NCBI GenBank assembly: GCA_963070105.1
Contig: OY718807.1
Coordinates: 7,025,483 to 7,089,482, forward strand
Direction: 5' to 3'
From: Litomosoides sigmodontis
Taxonomy: Eukaryota > Nematoda > Chromadorea > Rhabditida > Onchocercidae
DNA: 64,000 bases
Shown here in pieces: positions 38,501-54,000 of this stretch. Under the pieces are notes generated by a model that saw nothing but the letters and a program-made list of their open reading frames with translations, searched no databases and was not told where the DNA came from. The translations under genes and the position numbers were made by a program. Numbering within the stretch: the first letter of the stretch is position 1; each line of letters begins with the position of its first letter.

Positions 38501-41500
38501 AGCATTGGATGAGTGGTATCATCACATGACTTAAACGTCAAGTTTTGAAAAAATTATTAGCAAGACACTGATCCTTCTCAAAAGAGAAACAGGAGAGTCT
38601 TTTTACATACGCATTTTCCAAAGTTCAACGTTTTCGGAGACATTTGAATACTAATAAAGAAATGAAAAAAGTACCTCCCAGCTGTATAAATCACTCGTGT
38701 CCTTGCTAACATCAGCAACTAAAATCATAATCAAACTATATGACATACTGTACGTCGGTAGCGTGAACAAAAATGCTGTCTGAAATTCAATGAAACAAAT
38801 TTATTTCTTAGCTCTCCTCAATAATACGAGAAGGTTTCTAGACAAAATAGCTTGAACCTTCAGAACAATGATTTTATCAGCCTACTCCTTGCATAAAAGT
38901 TGGGAATCAGAAATTTGAAACATAAAAAAATCCTAAGTATCTTTTTGCACACAGAAGAACTCACGTTTTAATACGATGCATTTTAAAATTCATCCCTTCA
39001 TTTCATAAGTTTAATTAATTAAAGCGAAGACTCGCAAATGAAAAATTTTGCAGAAGCAAAACCACTTACATGTACATATGGAAATAACTTTGGTTTCATA
39101 GACATCATAACGTAGGATATGATGCTGGCACAGAGAGCAACGACCAGTGTTATTGTGATCAGAACAATATAAGCTCGTGCAGGATGGTTGATTAGGAAAG
39201 CCATGAAGTACACAAATGGTAATGTTGGCCATAAATACATCAACCAAAGAAATATCAGACTGCAACTGATAATGATAAACTTCAAGGACAGGACAATTAT
39301 TACACAAATTGGATTTTACCAATCTGAGAGAGAAAAATATTACTAAAGAGCTCCAAACACAGGCCAACAATCATAGTAACAGTGCAGAGGAGGCGCCACT
39401 ATTTGTAAAAACCAAGTCACGGAAATTTCAGACTGTCCTAAGGCTCTTAAATGAACCTGGAATTAAAAAATCAAAAGTAGCCGCTTTTGATCTTTTTTAC
39501 TTCATGAAAACGATAGTTAAAATTTTTGACCATTAAATAAAAATATCTCATCATTTCATATCTGTAACGAACTTTGTGACTCCATGTAAAACTTACTCAA
39601 CTTTAAGGTTACTTAACCAACTGCCCAAAATAACAATGAAGAGGGCACAAATGAACGCATAGAGGATCAAATCCGAAATTATTGCAGACAACCAGTAAGT
39701 AAATGTATTCAGTCGAGTTCGAAGTTGCTGAAAAATACTGATCGGTCTTTCAGGCGTTCATTTACCTTACTTTCTATATAGCACACTCAAATAAAAACAG
39801 AAGTAGGAAGTTATTTAAGCCATTTTTTTTACTTCAAGGACGATTCTACGTGTTCCAACATTCCATATAATCAATCTTATAAGATTTCACTTAAACTTAT
39901 TAGAAATCAGAAGCTTAATTGGGCGGTAGCTGACGATGTAGTTCTTTAGATGGCGATTTAGGTTATGAAAGAGCTACTCAAATGGAGCTTGTCAGAGACT
40001 GTACGATCCAAAATAAAAATAGTGCGTATGTACGACGAGTAATAAAGATAAACTTCTAGACTTCTACGATAAACCGAACTAAACCCTGAACAACCGCTTA
40101 AAAATAATTGCCATCTATTCCATATCCCCCACAAAATTTCTTTTGAAAAATTAAAAATTTATCTACTTAAACACACACATTAAAACAATAGGGAAAGCCT
40201 GCCTGATGAAGAAAATTCGTGCTGAGATCATCGACAACATAGGTTACAAAACCAGAAGAAACGAAAGCAAAAATGATAATCAAAATAGGCGCTATTAAAA
40301 ACATGTGAGAATTCAGTGCGACCAACTGATTGACACCACTTACATTACCGTATGGAAGGAAGGAAATTTTAATGGAATCTAAAAATAAACTTGACACACA
40401 ACATACAAACACACAATCGAAATGTTATAGATTATATAAAATTAAGCAAACATGAAAGATTAAAATTAAGATTAATTTGTGTTTTTATGTACACGCAGAT
40501 AAGGATGCGAAAATAAACTTAACCTGCAACTTAGAAATATCTTATGGTAGCCGAAAGAAAATTGGCAAAACGTTAGCCAAACTACAAAACTCCAACACAT
40601 AAATTTGAAGTCTATTACCTGCAGACTGCCCCAATCTTGCATTGCTTATTAATGTAGTTGCAATAAGCGGTCCATATCTAGCCTTAGCATTGAAAAACGC
40701 CCTAGCGGCAGTGTGATCGTTCTTCGTGCTGTATGTCACAGCTATGCCAACAGGTGGCGGTATCTAAACATTTAATAAGTTCAGTATAGCGTATCAGTAT
40801 TGTGGACATTTAACGTCACCATTATGTAACGGTGAAAAATCAACCACGCCAACACACCACAATAACGGTATACTTATAAATATGCAAACTTTTGGAAATT
40901 TAGCAAGAGTGAGCTCCATGTTTTCTGATGTCGGTACTAGCTTGTATGAATAACCACTTGTGTTCTGTATTATCTGCAGAACATTACGACCGAATGGAGC
41001 TTCAGAATTCTCCAGCTGTACAGGTACAATACAAGGAGTTATACGTCCCGCATTCAGCAAAACTTCTGCAAATTCACACTTCAAAAATCGCCTAATTTGA
41101 CAAACTACTGATGCTGTATCAAGCCCAAAAATTTCATAAATATGTCGCATGTATCCAAAAATATTACCATGTCTTTTATCATCTGTAATTAACAAATTTT
41201 TGATGTAAAAGACAACAAGTAGGAGCACAGCTACTGGAAGTAAGATTTGCCAAATAAGCCGTGGCCACTGTTTTCGATAACATATGAAACGTTTCCTAAG
41301 CAATGCACCAATCTGTACAAACCACAACGATAATCCTCTATGAACGACTAAAAGTAAATGAGTAAAATTTTGCTTGAAATTTACTGTTCGGAATTTCTCA
41401 CTTGGCTTGCCACACTTGTTTGCTTCAGTTCTCATTATCTAATTTAATCACTGTCAATTTTCCTTCTTAACTTTCGCTGTCCATTTTTTAGTCGGAAAAA

Positions 41501-44500
41501 CTATATTTGCGAAATAAGATTTCAGTTTCATGGTTAATGTTTTCTTCCTAATAATTTAATACTGAAATTTGCTACGGAAATTCACAATATTTAACCCTCA
41601 GGTTTTAGATAAAAAAAAGCATTCCATATACACAACGTATATATATATATACTAGCATATAAGTAAAATTTTCTAAAATATTCAAATCAAAAAAAAAACT
41701 AACACGAATTCCTACAGAGAATTGAAGCCTGTTGTTCAACCCTATTTTCCATGTCAGCGATAGCTGTTGAATTAGCATCCTCAAGTTCTCCGACCCTAAA
41801 GCATCACAAATAAATTGTTTAGCCTTTATCAAGCCTTCATTTTTCGGATTGTAACCCGTTCACTAATCATAATAAAACATAAAATGAAAATCCTGGATTC
41901 AGAAGGTTTGACGATTTCCTGTTACTCTTATCCGAACCAGAGAGCAGTTGATGCTGCCTTAGTATGCCATTACATGAACAATCGATGCAGAATTGAGATG
42001 GTCATATACAAGCAAAAAAAATTTACTTCAAGAAAACTTGCTCCAAAGTGTTAAATGATAATCCAAATGAATTGATGCCGTATCGTTTAGCATTCTGTTC
42101 TAAATCGGCAAATAAACTGGGAAAACTGAAATCCTTTACGTTAAACGCGTAATCCGGAAAAGGAAATGACAACGATGATTTTATTAAAGGGAAACCTTAT
42201 TAAATTTAGGTTCCGTTCAGAAATATCCATTAAATAAAAGGAATCTGAAAACTAAAAAAATAAAAAGAAATAAATAGTAACGGGAAGAACGAATAAGAAC
42301 AAACCTCTTCTTAGACTCAGTCGGCAACATGACAGTTATTTGTTGGGGAGTTGCTGATTGTTTTTCAGTTTCCGGAACATGCTTTTTAATAGTTGATAAC
42401 AGCCTTTCCTTCTGGTCAAATGAATGGCGGAAAACTTGCTGCTGAGGCTGAAAAGAAAGTAAGAATAAAAAACTTAGGGTAGACAAATTATGGTTAACAA
42501 GATATCCCAGATAGAAATCGATTTCTACAGCTTTGTCAATGCAATCCACTTTCAAACTTAGTTCAGTTGGGTAACGATATATGTGGCCTGTGAAAGCAAA
42601 TATTCGCCTTCCAGCGATTCGCTTTAAATCTTCCTCATGAACGCCATTGCTCTCAAAAATTTGGCCATATGTCAAAAATGAACAAAGTAGAGGCACAACT
42701 TTTGATTTAAATTTAATTTCCCATTTAAAGTCATATTGGTCGACAGACCCATGAAACTTCGTATTCATAATGCAATTCCAACTTACCATTAAATCAACTG
42801 ACAGCAAATATCCTGTTCCAAACCGATTTTTTAAGAATTCGGGCGTACCAGCACAGATTAACCGACCCTTTACCATAATTGCTATACGATCACCAAGTAA
42901 ATCTGCTTCATCCATACAGTGGGTTGTTAAAAGAATTGTTCTAAAATAGATTTGCATGATACAAATGTATCTGTCTTCGAACAATAAGTCAAATGTAATT
43001 GAAAGAGCATAAACAATTGCATCTCATGCACATCGAAGAGACCTAACCTTGCCAAGATAAGTAAAGTTGTTAAGTGTAGTAAAACTTAACAAATAAGATA
43101 AATTTCAAAATTAAGTAAAATTACCTCTCATGTTTAAATCGCTGAAGTACTTGGAAGATAGCTTGCCTAGAAGCCGGATCCATACCTGCTGTGGGTTCAT
43201 CCAACAAAATAACGCGACGCCCACCAACCAAAGACATTCCGAAACACAATTTTCTTTTCATTCCGCCGCTTAGTTTTCCAGCAACCTTCAATTCAAACAC
43301 GAAAAATTTTGTAATCACTTTTTTATCATTCCCATATAATCACCTAATTGCTCATACCATCACCTAGTTTCTAAAAATGTGGTATTAAATATGCGACGAT
43401 TCATTTCTACTAATTCGATCATTCTGGCACTTAATAAGATGTATACCACATTAGCTACGTCGTCCAATTGGATATCCGCTATCAGTTGCATGGTACAATC
43501 AACTGTGCTGCCACTGAGTTTTCTAAACATTTCCAAATGCTCGCGTACTGTCAACAAATTAAATAACGCATTAAACTGCGGACAGAAACCAATCTCTCGT
43601 TGGCAATGATCCAGAGAACGTGATTCCATTTTGTTGCCACAAATGTAAATAGAGCCTGACGTTGGTGAAATGAGACCTGTTATCAAAGAGAATGTTGTAC
43701 TTTTTCCAGCGCCGTTATGCCCCAGAAGAACGGTTATCTGGAAAAAATAATATAGTACTACAAAACATCTCTGAATTAGCAGAAACAAACAGTTAAGCTG
43801 TTAGATTTGTCTCGTCGAAAGAAAAAGCGAAGAGTTGTGCTACAGTGCATAAGTAAGCCAAAAAAATTTTGGTGCATCCAAAGTTTCAGGAAGAAATTAT
43901 AATTGATCTGTTATACATATCGAGGAAAGTAGCTGCTATTATACATCTAAGTCTCTGATTTCTCTAATAGTTATCATTCAAATCTATGATTCAGAAGTTG
44001 GCAAAAGACCAAATTTACTTCTCCTCTATAAGCTCGAAAAGACATGCGATCGACGGCCGGTTGCATGATATAAGTTTTGGTCAAGTGTCGTATATCGATG
44101 TCTGCTTGGTCGTCACCTTCATATTGTTGGATGTTGTCACTCGGATCATCACAAGAATCATAAGAAGGGCATTGCTGGTGTTCGCTGTTCGATCGCTATA
44201 AAAGACAACAAAAGCATATTTGTAAAAAATATTTACTTTGAGTTTAGTCAACACCATTTCCAATTTTCCATATCCTACCACTGCATAAATATTTACTTTT
44301 AATTTAGTTACACTTGTTCCAACTTTCTAAAAAAGTCCTATCATTATAATGCTTGCCTTCTATCCGTTAAAATTTTCCACTTTCTTTATAGGCCTTTGTA
44401 TATCACTACTGTAATAATTGTAACCAAGAACTGTTTACACAAGATAAAAGGTTTCTGTTACTAAAAAAAATCACTAAAGCTCCCAAATTGCTTTTGGTAA

Positions 44501-47500
44501 TGGCTTTAGCTGTGAATTATACAAATGTAACTTATGAATTATACACACAAATAATCTTATAGCCATAGTCACATATATAGCATTAATTAAAATTACACCG
44601 TAGATTCGTATTACGGTTTAAACTTACATGTAAAAAGAAAAGCCATTTCTTCCGCAATAAATTATCGGAGGGATAGACATTATCCAGATAAATAGCTAAC
44701 AGTGACATCCACACAACATCAAGTGTCATCATTACCAACGCTATTCCGAGTGGAAATATGTACGTCGTATTTTCAAACATATTATGGATGTCCAGATATT
44801 CATCTTAAAAAGGACCATTATGCTATTTCAAGAGTCATCCAAAGGAGCATGCAGCAATGGAACTAGGAAAAGAGTTATTAGCTATTACCTATACTCTGTA
44901 ATTTTTGAACTCGCTAATTTAAAAAAAATCCTGTTAAGAAAAAGTTGAAGTGAGTGGCATAAGGTAAAAAAAAGAAAATAAAAGATTAAAATACGAAACT
45001 AATTGACATCAAAATTATGAGGAGATACAATACCATCTAACCACTTATACTAGTGCATTTCAGAAAAAAGTGATTTTGTCTTGCCACGACATTATTAAAT
45101 GTGCTGTGCAAAGGGTTCCCAGATTTAAAGTTAAGACTCATTTAATATGCATTTAATGTGCTATTGGAGTGTTAAAATTACCAACTTTCAAATCTGTGTA
45201 GTGGTGCTTCAGTAATGCTTGTCAACTATCAATTTCAAAAGACCGAAATTATATTCTACATCAGTCCAAAAACAAAACAGTTACCTCGATTCATATAATC
45301 CTGCATAGCATGGTGAGCACAAATGAAAGCATAGTTCAAATTCAGAGAAAGTATAATATTTAAAAGAACTGATCCTCCTGCTGCTTTAAATCTTGTCAAC
45401 CCTGTAAGAAATTTGAGAAAGAGTTTGACAAAACAGATCTCGAAATTAAACTAATTCCGCTGGCAACATACCAGTTCTTAAAAAAATTACCCTGAAAATT
45501 ACAATTATTCAAAATAAAGCAACTAACCAACAGTTGCAAGCCAAATGACAGCAGTTCCTTTCGTCGCAGCTCCAGGACTGTGGAAAATGCAAGACATTAA
45601 AAGAGCAAAACTAGCAGCACCGCCACCATAAATTAAATTAGTAGAGAAAAATAACCACGATGATACTGTCTAAATACGTATGAATTCCAACACTTTGTTC
45701 AAATCAACAATTGTCAAATTTCTCAAGTGATTCTTTATAAAACCAACTTCGATAATTATAGCACTGCCAGATTAGTATAGTACAACGGAATTGGATGTAG
45801 ATAAAATTATTGAATAATTATAAGACTCATATGTGATCAGTACCGATTACATCCACTAAATAGTCACTGAACGTAAAAAATGGTTGATAAGATGAAACTT
45901 AAAAATAATAAAATAAAACCAAACCGGAACCTGAATCTGTGGAAGTAATATAATTGTACATAATAGCAAAACAGATGCAGTTTTGATGAAACCAATTACT
46001 GCGTGTGTAATGTAAAACGTAGGGGACTGCACACCCATAAGTGTTAAGAATGTCTAGAAATGATTGAAATCACCGAATTATTAATGCAAAGTTTTAACCC
46101 TCGTACGTAGATACAGTTTCTATATATGATGCCAGAAATACTACACGATATACCGACAAAATTCAGCCAATTCAAATTAATCTTGAGAAGAAAAAATCTC
46201 CATCAACATTCATATTTTGGTTCTTTACTTTTTTAACCTCGTCCACAATTTTTTTGCTAAAAATTAAAAAGTAAAAATATGTTATACAAAAAAAGTTTCA
46301 GTTTCCTGGCATGCAAAAACACAAAGAAAGAAATCGCCCAACAGATTTAATAAGATTTTTATCAAATTCCTAAAAAACAGAGATAAATCCAACCTTCATA
46401 CCACTGTGTTTTTCAGAAGAAATATTTGAAACTGTATGCAGAACACACGGTAAAGTAAAGAGCTGCCAGAATACTACCAAAAATGAAAGGAATTCGATGA
46501 TCGACTTTTCAAAATACGGCGGTTCAGGAATACGTTCCAAATTCAGTTGAAAATTGACATCGTTATTTTTTTCACCACTAATTCCCTACAAAACTGAAAT
46601 TTCACTATGGGGAAAGATTTTGTAGATAATGGTACGGATTTTTGTAAAGCAAATACTACGAAAAATTTCAAATTTATTGGTACAGATAAACCTATTAATG
46701 TGTTCTATTCCTAATAAAATTGCTACAATCAATTGTAATTCGAAAGCTGCTCACATGATAGCTAGCAATTACGAGAACACAACCTTAAGGAATACAGTAT
46801 CGACAGCGTACTGCAATGATAAGACGCCAAGAGACCAGTAATTGGGAATCATATTCACTAGAAAATGGTCATCTGAAACTTCATATGGTCCTCCATTGTC
46901 CCAAATGTCATCACCAACATACCAACGTGTTTGTGGATCATCTGTCTGACGTACTCGTATGGTATAAGAAAGACGTGGCGTACTGCTATTATATTCATCA
47001 AATATAACACCAGCTGTAACTCGTAACAATTTAGAAAAAGCCTGACTACTTATATAATTTCACTAGGCATTCCAAGTAGAACCACACGCAATGTATGCTA
47101 TTGGCTATGCTGAAATACTACCACAGAACAAGCACAGCTCATTGAACTACCAACGCTTATAACCGCATGTACGAACTATCACGCAGGACGGACAGCTAAA
47201 TCGTTACCCATCGTTTCAAACACATACCAATATATTTAGTACATATAGGAGAACGATGGTAATCCTCCAGTAGTGCTTCCATCATGTCAACCTTGGTTGG
47301 GAATATTTTTACATTCAACTCATAAATGTGGGGAAGCGAAGCTGAATTATTCATCAAATAACGAAGTTCTATTTCGCGAGCTACCCACAAAATCTCTTTT
47401 TTGTCCATGTTGCTTCTAAAAAAGAACTTTTCATTGAATGCGAAAATACATCCCAGGGTAATTGAAGAAAATCGAAAAGTTACAAACATAAAGCGCAGAA

Positions 47501-48068
47501 TAGAAATCTCAAATATCAAATTAAAAAAAGAATGTATAGGACTTACGGAAATACAAGTCCTAAACTTCTTTGACTGAGTGTGCCGCAGTAACTGTAAATT
47601 GATTGCATATTGCCGAGACGTCGATCTACATCCCTCCAATCTCCGGTTACTTCAAACGATTCCCAGAATTGTGCTTCATGCTTGACAGATGACGAGTTCT
47701 GGAACAATCTTATTCATTTTCATGCCTCTCTGGTTCTCTTCATGCAAATTTTCAACAAACGTTATATTATAAAGCAAATGCATGCCATCCTCTGGTCTTT
47801 GCTCACAAAAATCTCCAACATTGTAAAATCGACCAGATCTACCCTTTTTGGCTAATTCCATAATTTGAACAACTTGTCGCTAATGTCACAAAAAAGTCAT
47901 GAAAATTAAAAGAATCGGTAAAAGTATAATAACCTGCAGAACAAGAGTGATAAGAGGAATCGCGATGAGCAGTGGAATTGCTATTTCAATTATACTCCAC
48001 AGCTTACTTCGCCAAATAATAATAAATTCTTTGGTAAGCAGCAAGCGCAAATGATTTGACGATAACAT
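35571..48068 (-). CDS. ABCA-family full ABC transporter (CED-7/ABT-like)
   Basis: About 29 exons on the minus strand: 47934-48068, 47757-47879, 47547-47698, 47208-47415, 46773-47041, 46394-46577, 45931-46053, 45528-45669, 45285-45401, 44628-44803, 44019-44195, 43447-43737, 43125-43285, 42787-42940, 42305-42447, 42027-42125, 41741-41795, 40890-41438, 40619-40763, 40203-40378, 39597-39727, 39070-39259, 38675-38779, 37465-37639, 37037-37143, 36712-36884, 36167-36430, 35908-36063, 35571-35694; about 1667 residues. A membrane lipid transporter with the TMD1-NBD1-TMD2-NBD2 plan; C. elegans CED-7 acts in cell-corpse engulfment. NBD1: Walker [10 protein letters not shown]-loop FCPQF, LSGGM, Walker [20 protein letters not shown]2: [41 protein letters not shown]. 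The tail matches the family ([11 protein letters not shown]). Uncertain points are the exon 2/3 intron (58 nt), the exon 17/18 join and the exon 20 donor. Which ABCA subfamily it belongs to is undecided. Confidence 0.9.
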
Positions 48069-51000
48069 TCTTCCTCGCTGATACTTCTAAGGCATTCCGA
48101 CTAGCTAAATTCGAGACATCTCTATTGCATATGATGCAAGCAGTCACAATACGAATCAATCAACCTGAAAAAAAGTCAGCTAACACTGCGAATGAAAGGA
48201 AGAATAACTGCAAGAAAATTAAGTTCGTAACATCCTCCCTCAGCACTTCTTCTGACGAGGACCGTCAAATCTCTTCTACGTACCAATCTGTGTAACACGC
48301 AGTGAACAATGAACGGACTAAACAATGCTACGCTCCTATCAGTGCAACTCCCCGCTAACGAGGGCATTAGCTGATGGACATGACGTGAGCTGCACGCGGA
48401 CCACATGTAGCACAAGGAATGAAAACAGAAGTCCCGCTTAAGTCCTCTTATCCGGTCAGTAGCCTCTGTTTACTATTCTTGGTATATCCGAGAAACGATT
48501 TGTAAAGATTCATGAGTGTATCGTTCTGTAATAAAGTTAAGCGTACAATGACACGTGAAATAAGTTGCTACGTTATCCAAAGTATGTGCGTGGCTAAAGT
48601 TTGTCAATTCCGTGTAAGTTTATCAAGTACTCCTGCAATTACTCATGCTCTTTGTTCCGGTGGGATTCCTTCTGGCTGCTCCAAACAGTAAAGCAGTTCG
48701 AAAAGATCACGCATAAATGAGCTGCTAAACAAATTCATTGCTTGAAAGGGAAAAAAAAGGGTTTACATTCCACGAACGTTACGCTACACATACGTCTAAA
48801 ACGTCTCAGTATTTTAGCAATTGTAGTTTCTCGTTGCAATTCGAATAGCACCTTTTTTTCGAAAGGATTTTACGACTATTTATATTCACTTGTTAGCTGC
48901 CATTTGCATCTATGTTTGTTCTAAGGAAATTTTTAAATGCCAAGCAAGCAAACAGTAAGTCAATCTTTATCTATCAAACCAGCCGATAACGACTACAAGG
49001 AAATCATCCGTGAAACGGACGTGCTTGTCCTCCTTTCCACTTCTCATTTCAAGTCGAACTACTTCATTCTCCTCTTCACTTGTAATTTCCAATCACTGAT
49101 CAAGGAACTAATTAACTGCTAACGTATCTCATCGTCCGCCCCCTCCCCTCCTCTCACGTTCACCTTGGCCCAATTAATTAGTCGTTGAGCAATTTAATGC
49201 ATTTATTATCTGATTGATTGTTATGATGGAAGGTTTGGACGAAAACTGAAAAAACAACCGTTGACAGAATGACGGCAGGGGAATTATCACGTGACGACTG
49301 ACGTTTTATCCTTCTTCGCATTGTTTATAAGTGAGGATGGAAGTGAGTGTACTGACTGTACGTCAACTACAAAGCAGACCTGTCTGCTATCAGCACTGAC
49401 CAAAGCAATGCCCTATAACAATACTTTACGGAGGCGAAGAAAAGGCCAAGTGTAAGAGGTCCGGTTGGATGTTTTACTCGACAATTTGTCCGCTAAAAAG
49501 TCCAAATCATTTCCTTTCAATTGTCCATTTATTTAACTTCATTAATTTCATCAAATCTTTCATCGCTGTTGGATTACTTTACTTCTTTTGTTTATGTGCA
49601 TTTAAAAAAAAAAAGTTCTGCGTGAGAAGGCGCAATTGTGTCATCTGATCGCCGCAAAGACACGCACAACTTCCTAACACTTCCTTGTTACTTCTCACTC
49701 TCGAAATCAGTGAAATTAATCGTTTCATTCTCATCTACTACAACTTTACCGTTAGAGCATTACTTTCACTGCTGCTAATGCGCGCTTTGTAAATTACGGA
49801 GGAGAATGGCGCTGATTGTTTTTCCTCCTTAATGAAATGCAATAAATCTTTTCAGCCGTCGTTGCATTATGCCAGCAATTCAATTTACCATCCTAGCAAT
49901 CGTAATTAACATTGAAACGTTTTTTTTTTTTTAAAGTAAGGGTTATAATTTAAAAAAAAACGATTAACAGCATTACGTTAGAATAAGCGAACACTGATGA
50001 TGTCACTATCTCTTGTCTACTACTTTATTTTTTCACATTTCATAATTATTATTGGTAATTTAGCTAGTTGATTTTAACGAGGAAAAGTGTATATAAATCC
50101 TGCAAATATCTCCTTTTCAAAACTCTCTCTCTCTCTCACTTCCAATTACATTCGTAACTAATTAATTTATCGCAAGTTTCCTTGATGAAACGAATCGAAA
50201 AACACTCTCAGTCATTACGGATCTTCTGCTTTGTCGTCGTCTGAGAAATGAGATTTTTCCTTGGTTTTGTTGAATAAATTTCCAGCTGTCTCTTGCTTAT
50301 TCGATGAAATAGAAATTGCTTTTCCTTTGTGAAATTATCCTTTTGCCTTTTTTTTGCAGTACAACGGTTCGCATATGTTGTCAGTCGCGGTAGTTGCTGA
50401 TAAAGCAGTAAAATTTTTAGTTATTAACTTGTGAAGAATAGAGAAAATGGAGGAAGAAAAAAGTGCTGCTCAAATCTTTGGTAAAAAATTACTCCCTTGA
50501 AATTTAAACTTCTCATTTCTCGGTCCTCCTTTCAATGAAGCTGCAATTCGTAGGGTATCACACGAAGATACAGTATGATATGGATGACTGTTTGAAATAT
50601 GAAAAAATTTTGCTGCTTTATCTTCTTATTCACATGTTTATGAAGCTCGATCATTTCAATTCTTTTAAACAAGCTTTTTTTTTTACATAAAGTCAGAAAT
50701 TTTTTTTTATGTGTGGCGATAAATGAGCATAGATTTAGCAATTTCAGTGCAATAAATCAAATATTCATGATAATGCATAATAGAAAGTGCCTCATGGGTT
50801 TGAGCTATCCACCCTATTGAAGACATATATATTTATCATACAACATCATACGAAATCCATATTCTTGAAATACTTTTGCATATTCCTTCCTTTTGAAATT
50901 TGGTTTCTTTAAAATTTAGCAGTCATCAAATTTGATTGATAGTATTGCTTCTGCATGATTTGAATTTTGTATATAAAGTACAGAAGCGGAAACTGTACAA

Positions 51001-54000
51001 TGAGATTTGCTAAGTTCAAAAGTGCGTTCACTTTTCAATTTTACGGGATATCATTTGAAGAGCGCAAGAACATTGCAATGATCTTTCTTACGATGGCAAT
51101 CAACTAATGTTGTTGTATTTTCGAGTTTTAACTTCTTTTACCCTATGGAAAATTTCATTGTCATTTCTCCACCTCTGTCTTTTTCATTTAATCGATCTTT
51201 TTTCATACGTTTGGTTAAATTCGCTTTTTTTAAATTTCAGAGTTCATAATCTAAAATAAGTATGGCAATTCTAAGAGTTCAATTATTACTGTAATTTTAT
51301 ACGGAAATTCCACGAATTAGTAATTTATATCAAAAATTGTTAACCAAAAAAAGGTTTGAAACGGAAAATCGTATTTGTAAATGAGTTCCAGTATAGTTTG
51401 TAGGTTCTTTCTTTACGTCTTCCATAGCTATTAGCTTCTTATCATTCCTCAAAGAAGCAGTGGAGAGCAGATCCCTCACTTTAACAATAACGGCAATTTT
51501 CTTTTTATTCGAACTTGAAATTCCATCATAAAGTTATGTTTGCCATCATTGCTACAAAGAACGAATTAAATTTTCAGTTTCTTTCTATCATTAGTTTTAG
51601 AAATTATATTGCTGAATCATGCAATTGAGAATTGAAATGATAGAATGATTAGTTTGCGTTTTATCTGTAATTCACTCAGTCTTTCAAATTTATCATCAAG
51701 TCTTCAGTGGAGTTACTCTCAGAGAGAGGCAAAAGAAAATGAAATTGAAGTGACAAAAGTACACTATTTGTTGTTGTGAGGAAGACACATCAATTTCGAG
51801 CACAAACAACAAAAAAATTTATCGGAGCTCGTCTGAAATTTCTCGTTTCACTCGTGAACTTTTACTACTACTACTACTAGACTGTCACGTATCACTCATT
51901 GATTGGGATAGTAAGGCTTTGCAGATAGATTAGTGAAGGTTAAGCTTGAAGAAGTTTTTGGTTTCATGCATATATTGTCACGCATTAAGTGAGCAAAAAT
52001 TGCTTTCATCTAAAATTTTCGTTTCCTAAAATGGCACGATTGTCTGTCTTTGCTGAATTGAGAATTTGAGAGTTAGACTGTGTAAGGAGGAGATTGGACA
52101 TCTCTTTCCTGACAAATGTGAAGGCAAAGAAGGCTGAGGGAGATTTTTGACATCTCCCCACATACGCCCTAAATTGCTACTTTTTCATTTTTAAAAGGCA
52201 TTTGAGAAATTCCTCTGCCACAATACCCTATCGGCTCAAGTATGCATGTTCATATTGATTGGCATCAGAAAGTGGAGAAATCTCCCATTAATGGATAGAT
52301 AGGCTTTGTTCCATTTTCATTACACCCTCTTGAATGCTATTAATCATCTCCTTTATTGCTTCAATTTCCTTTTTTTTTTTTTTGTTTATTTCAAACTGAA
52401 ATGATGCAAAAAAACGATTTTGAAATAACCAAAAGTTAGATGTTAAATGAAGTCAGCTGAATGTAATAGATATTTACCAGCAAAATGGTAATTTAAATTT
52501 TCAAAAAGAAAGGTAAGCATGAAAAATTTCCAACATATCAGATGAATCGCGTGTTTTATCAGAGTGCGTAAGAGAGCTGTTAAATATAGCCCACTATATT
52601 AGTCGTCAACCTTTACGCTTCACCACGAAACACGTAAACCACTGCAGAACCTGCTGCATCGATAAACGTTGGCTAATCCGATCTCTTTTTAAGCCTTGAA
52701 TTCTTCCTCCATTTCTAGAGGAGTAAGCATCTTCAGAGGCATAGCTTAGGTAGTCTTATCTCTTCTACTTATCTCTTCTACTGTAGCATTTTAATCATTT
52801 TAACTGAAATGACTTTAGTGTAGAGATAACTGAATTCACACTGGTATTTGGAAGTATATGCGTATGCGCGCATTTGTCCTTGGAATAGCCATAAAGAAGA
52901 CGAAGATGTACAATTCCTCTCTTCTCGCTTTCTCTCTCTCCCTCTCCCTCTCTTTTCTCCTAATTTACGCATTCATCAGGACAGTACTCGACGCCCATTT
53001 CACAATGGTCAAGGGGAGAGGAGGAGATAATGGCGAAAACGGAAGTGGAAAGTTAAATATATTTTGATTGCTTTCAGTGCACCATCTCTTCATTAAAGTC
53101 TCCTAATTTCCTTCCTCGTACATTCATCTCTTCCCTTCTCGTATTTCCTCGTTATTACTACCTTATTGCTTATTTAGTCTTTTTCAATTGTTACAGCAAA
53201 ATTTGAAGCCTTTTCCACCCCACTTGTTTTAGAATTTGAATTTGAAATGAAATTTAAATCAAATCAAAAGAGAGAAAAAAATTCTTCATTTCCTATTGTG
53301 TCTGTGTCTATGTGTGTGAAAGAATATCGATTTAATCGATTTAAAACTTTGGTAGAAGCATATTTCACAGTTTTATTTAGACCTTTTTATAGCAAGCATT
53401 TGTTAGTTTTCTCAGACGCTTTCAAATGTTCTAAGGAATGCTATAGTTCCATTATTTAAATTTAATAGCCGTTCACTTAGTGAATAACGGAAGTGTATGT
53501 GAGCAAATACGCTGAATGAGAACAAATTCTGCGTTACCGCTCAGTTATTTCTATTTTTTTCACAATTCTCTTGATTCCTATGAATTTTGGCACATTCTTA
53601 ATGGAAAAACAAAGAGATTATTCCTTCTATTCGTGTGCTATAATATTACTAATTAATGCTTTGCTTCAATCAAAATAGTCTCTCGCTAATTTAATTGAAA
53701 GGATCCTGATATCTGCTTTCCAGATCCACATTTGAATAGGTTGGAAATAGTTGCATTGGCATCAACTCTGCCTGATTGCTTTTAATACTGTAAGTAATTA
53801 AGGAATGATAATAACCTATACATTAAAGGTTGTGCCAAATTTTTTTCAGCAAATTTTTTACTAACTAACCAGTATGAAAATTCGTGGAAATAGCAATGTC
53901 GATAGATTTTTTAAACAGTAGAATATTGTATTTACTGTTAACATCCACTGAATTTACAGCACTTTATCTGAACCAATCACATTTATTAAACCTGTGAATA

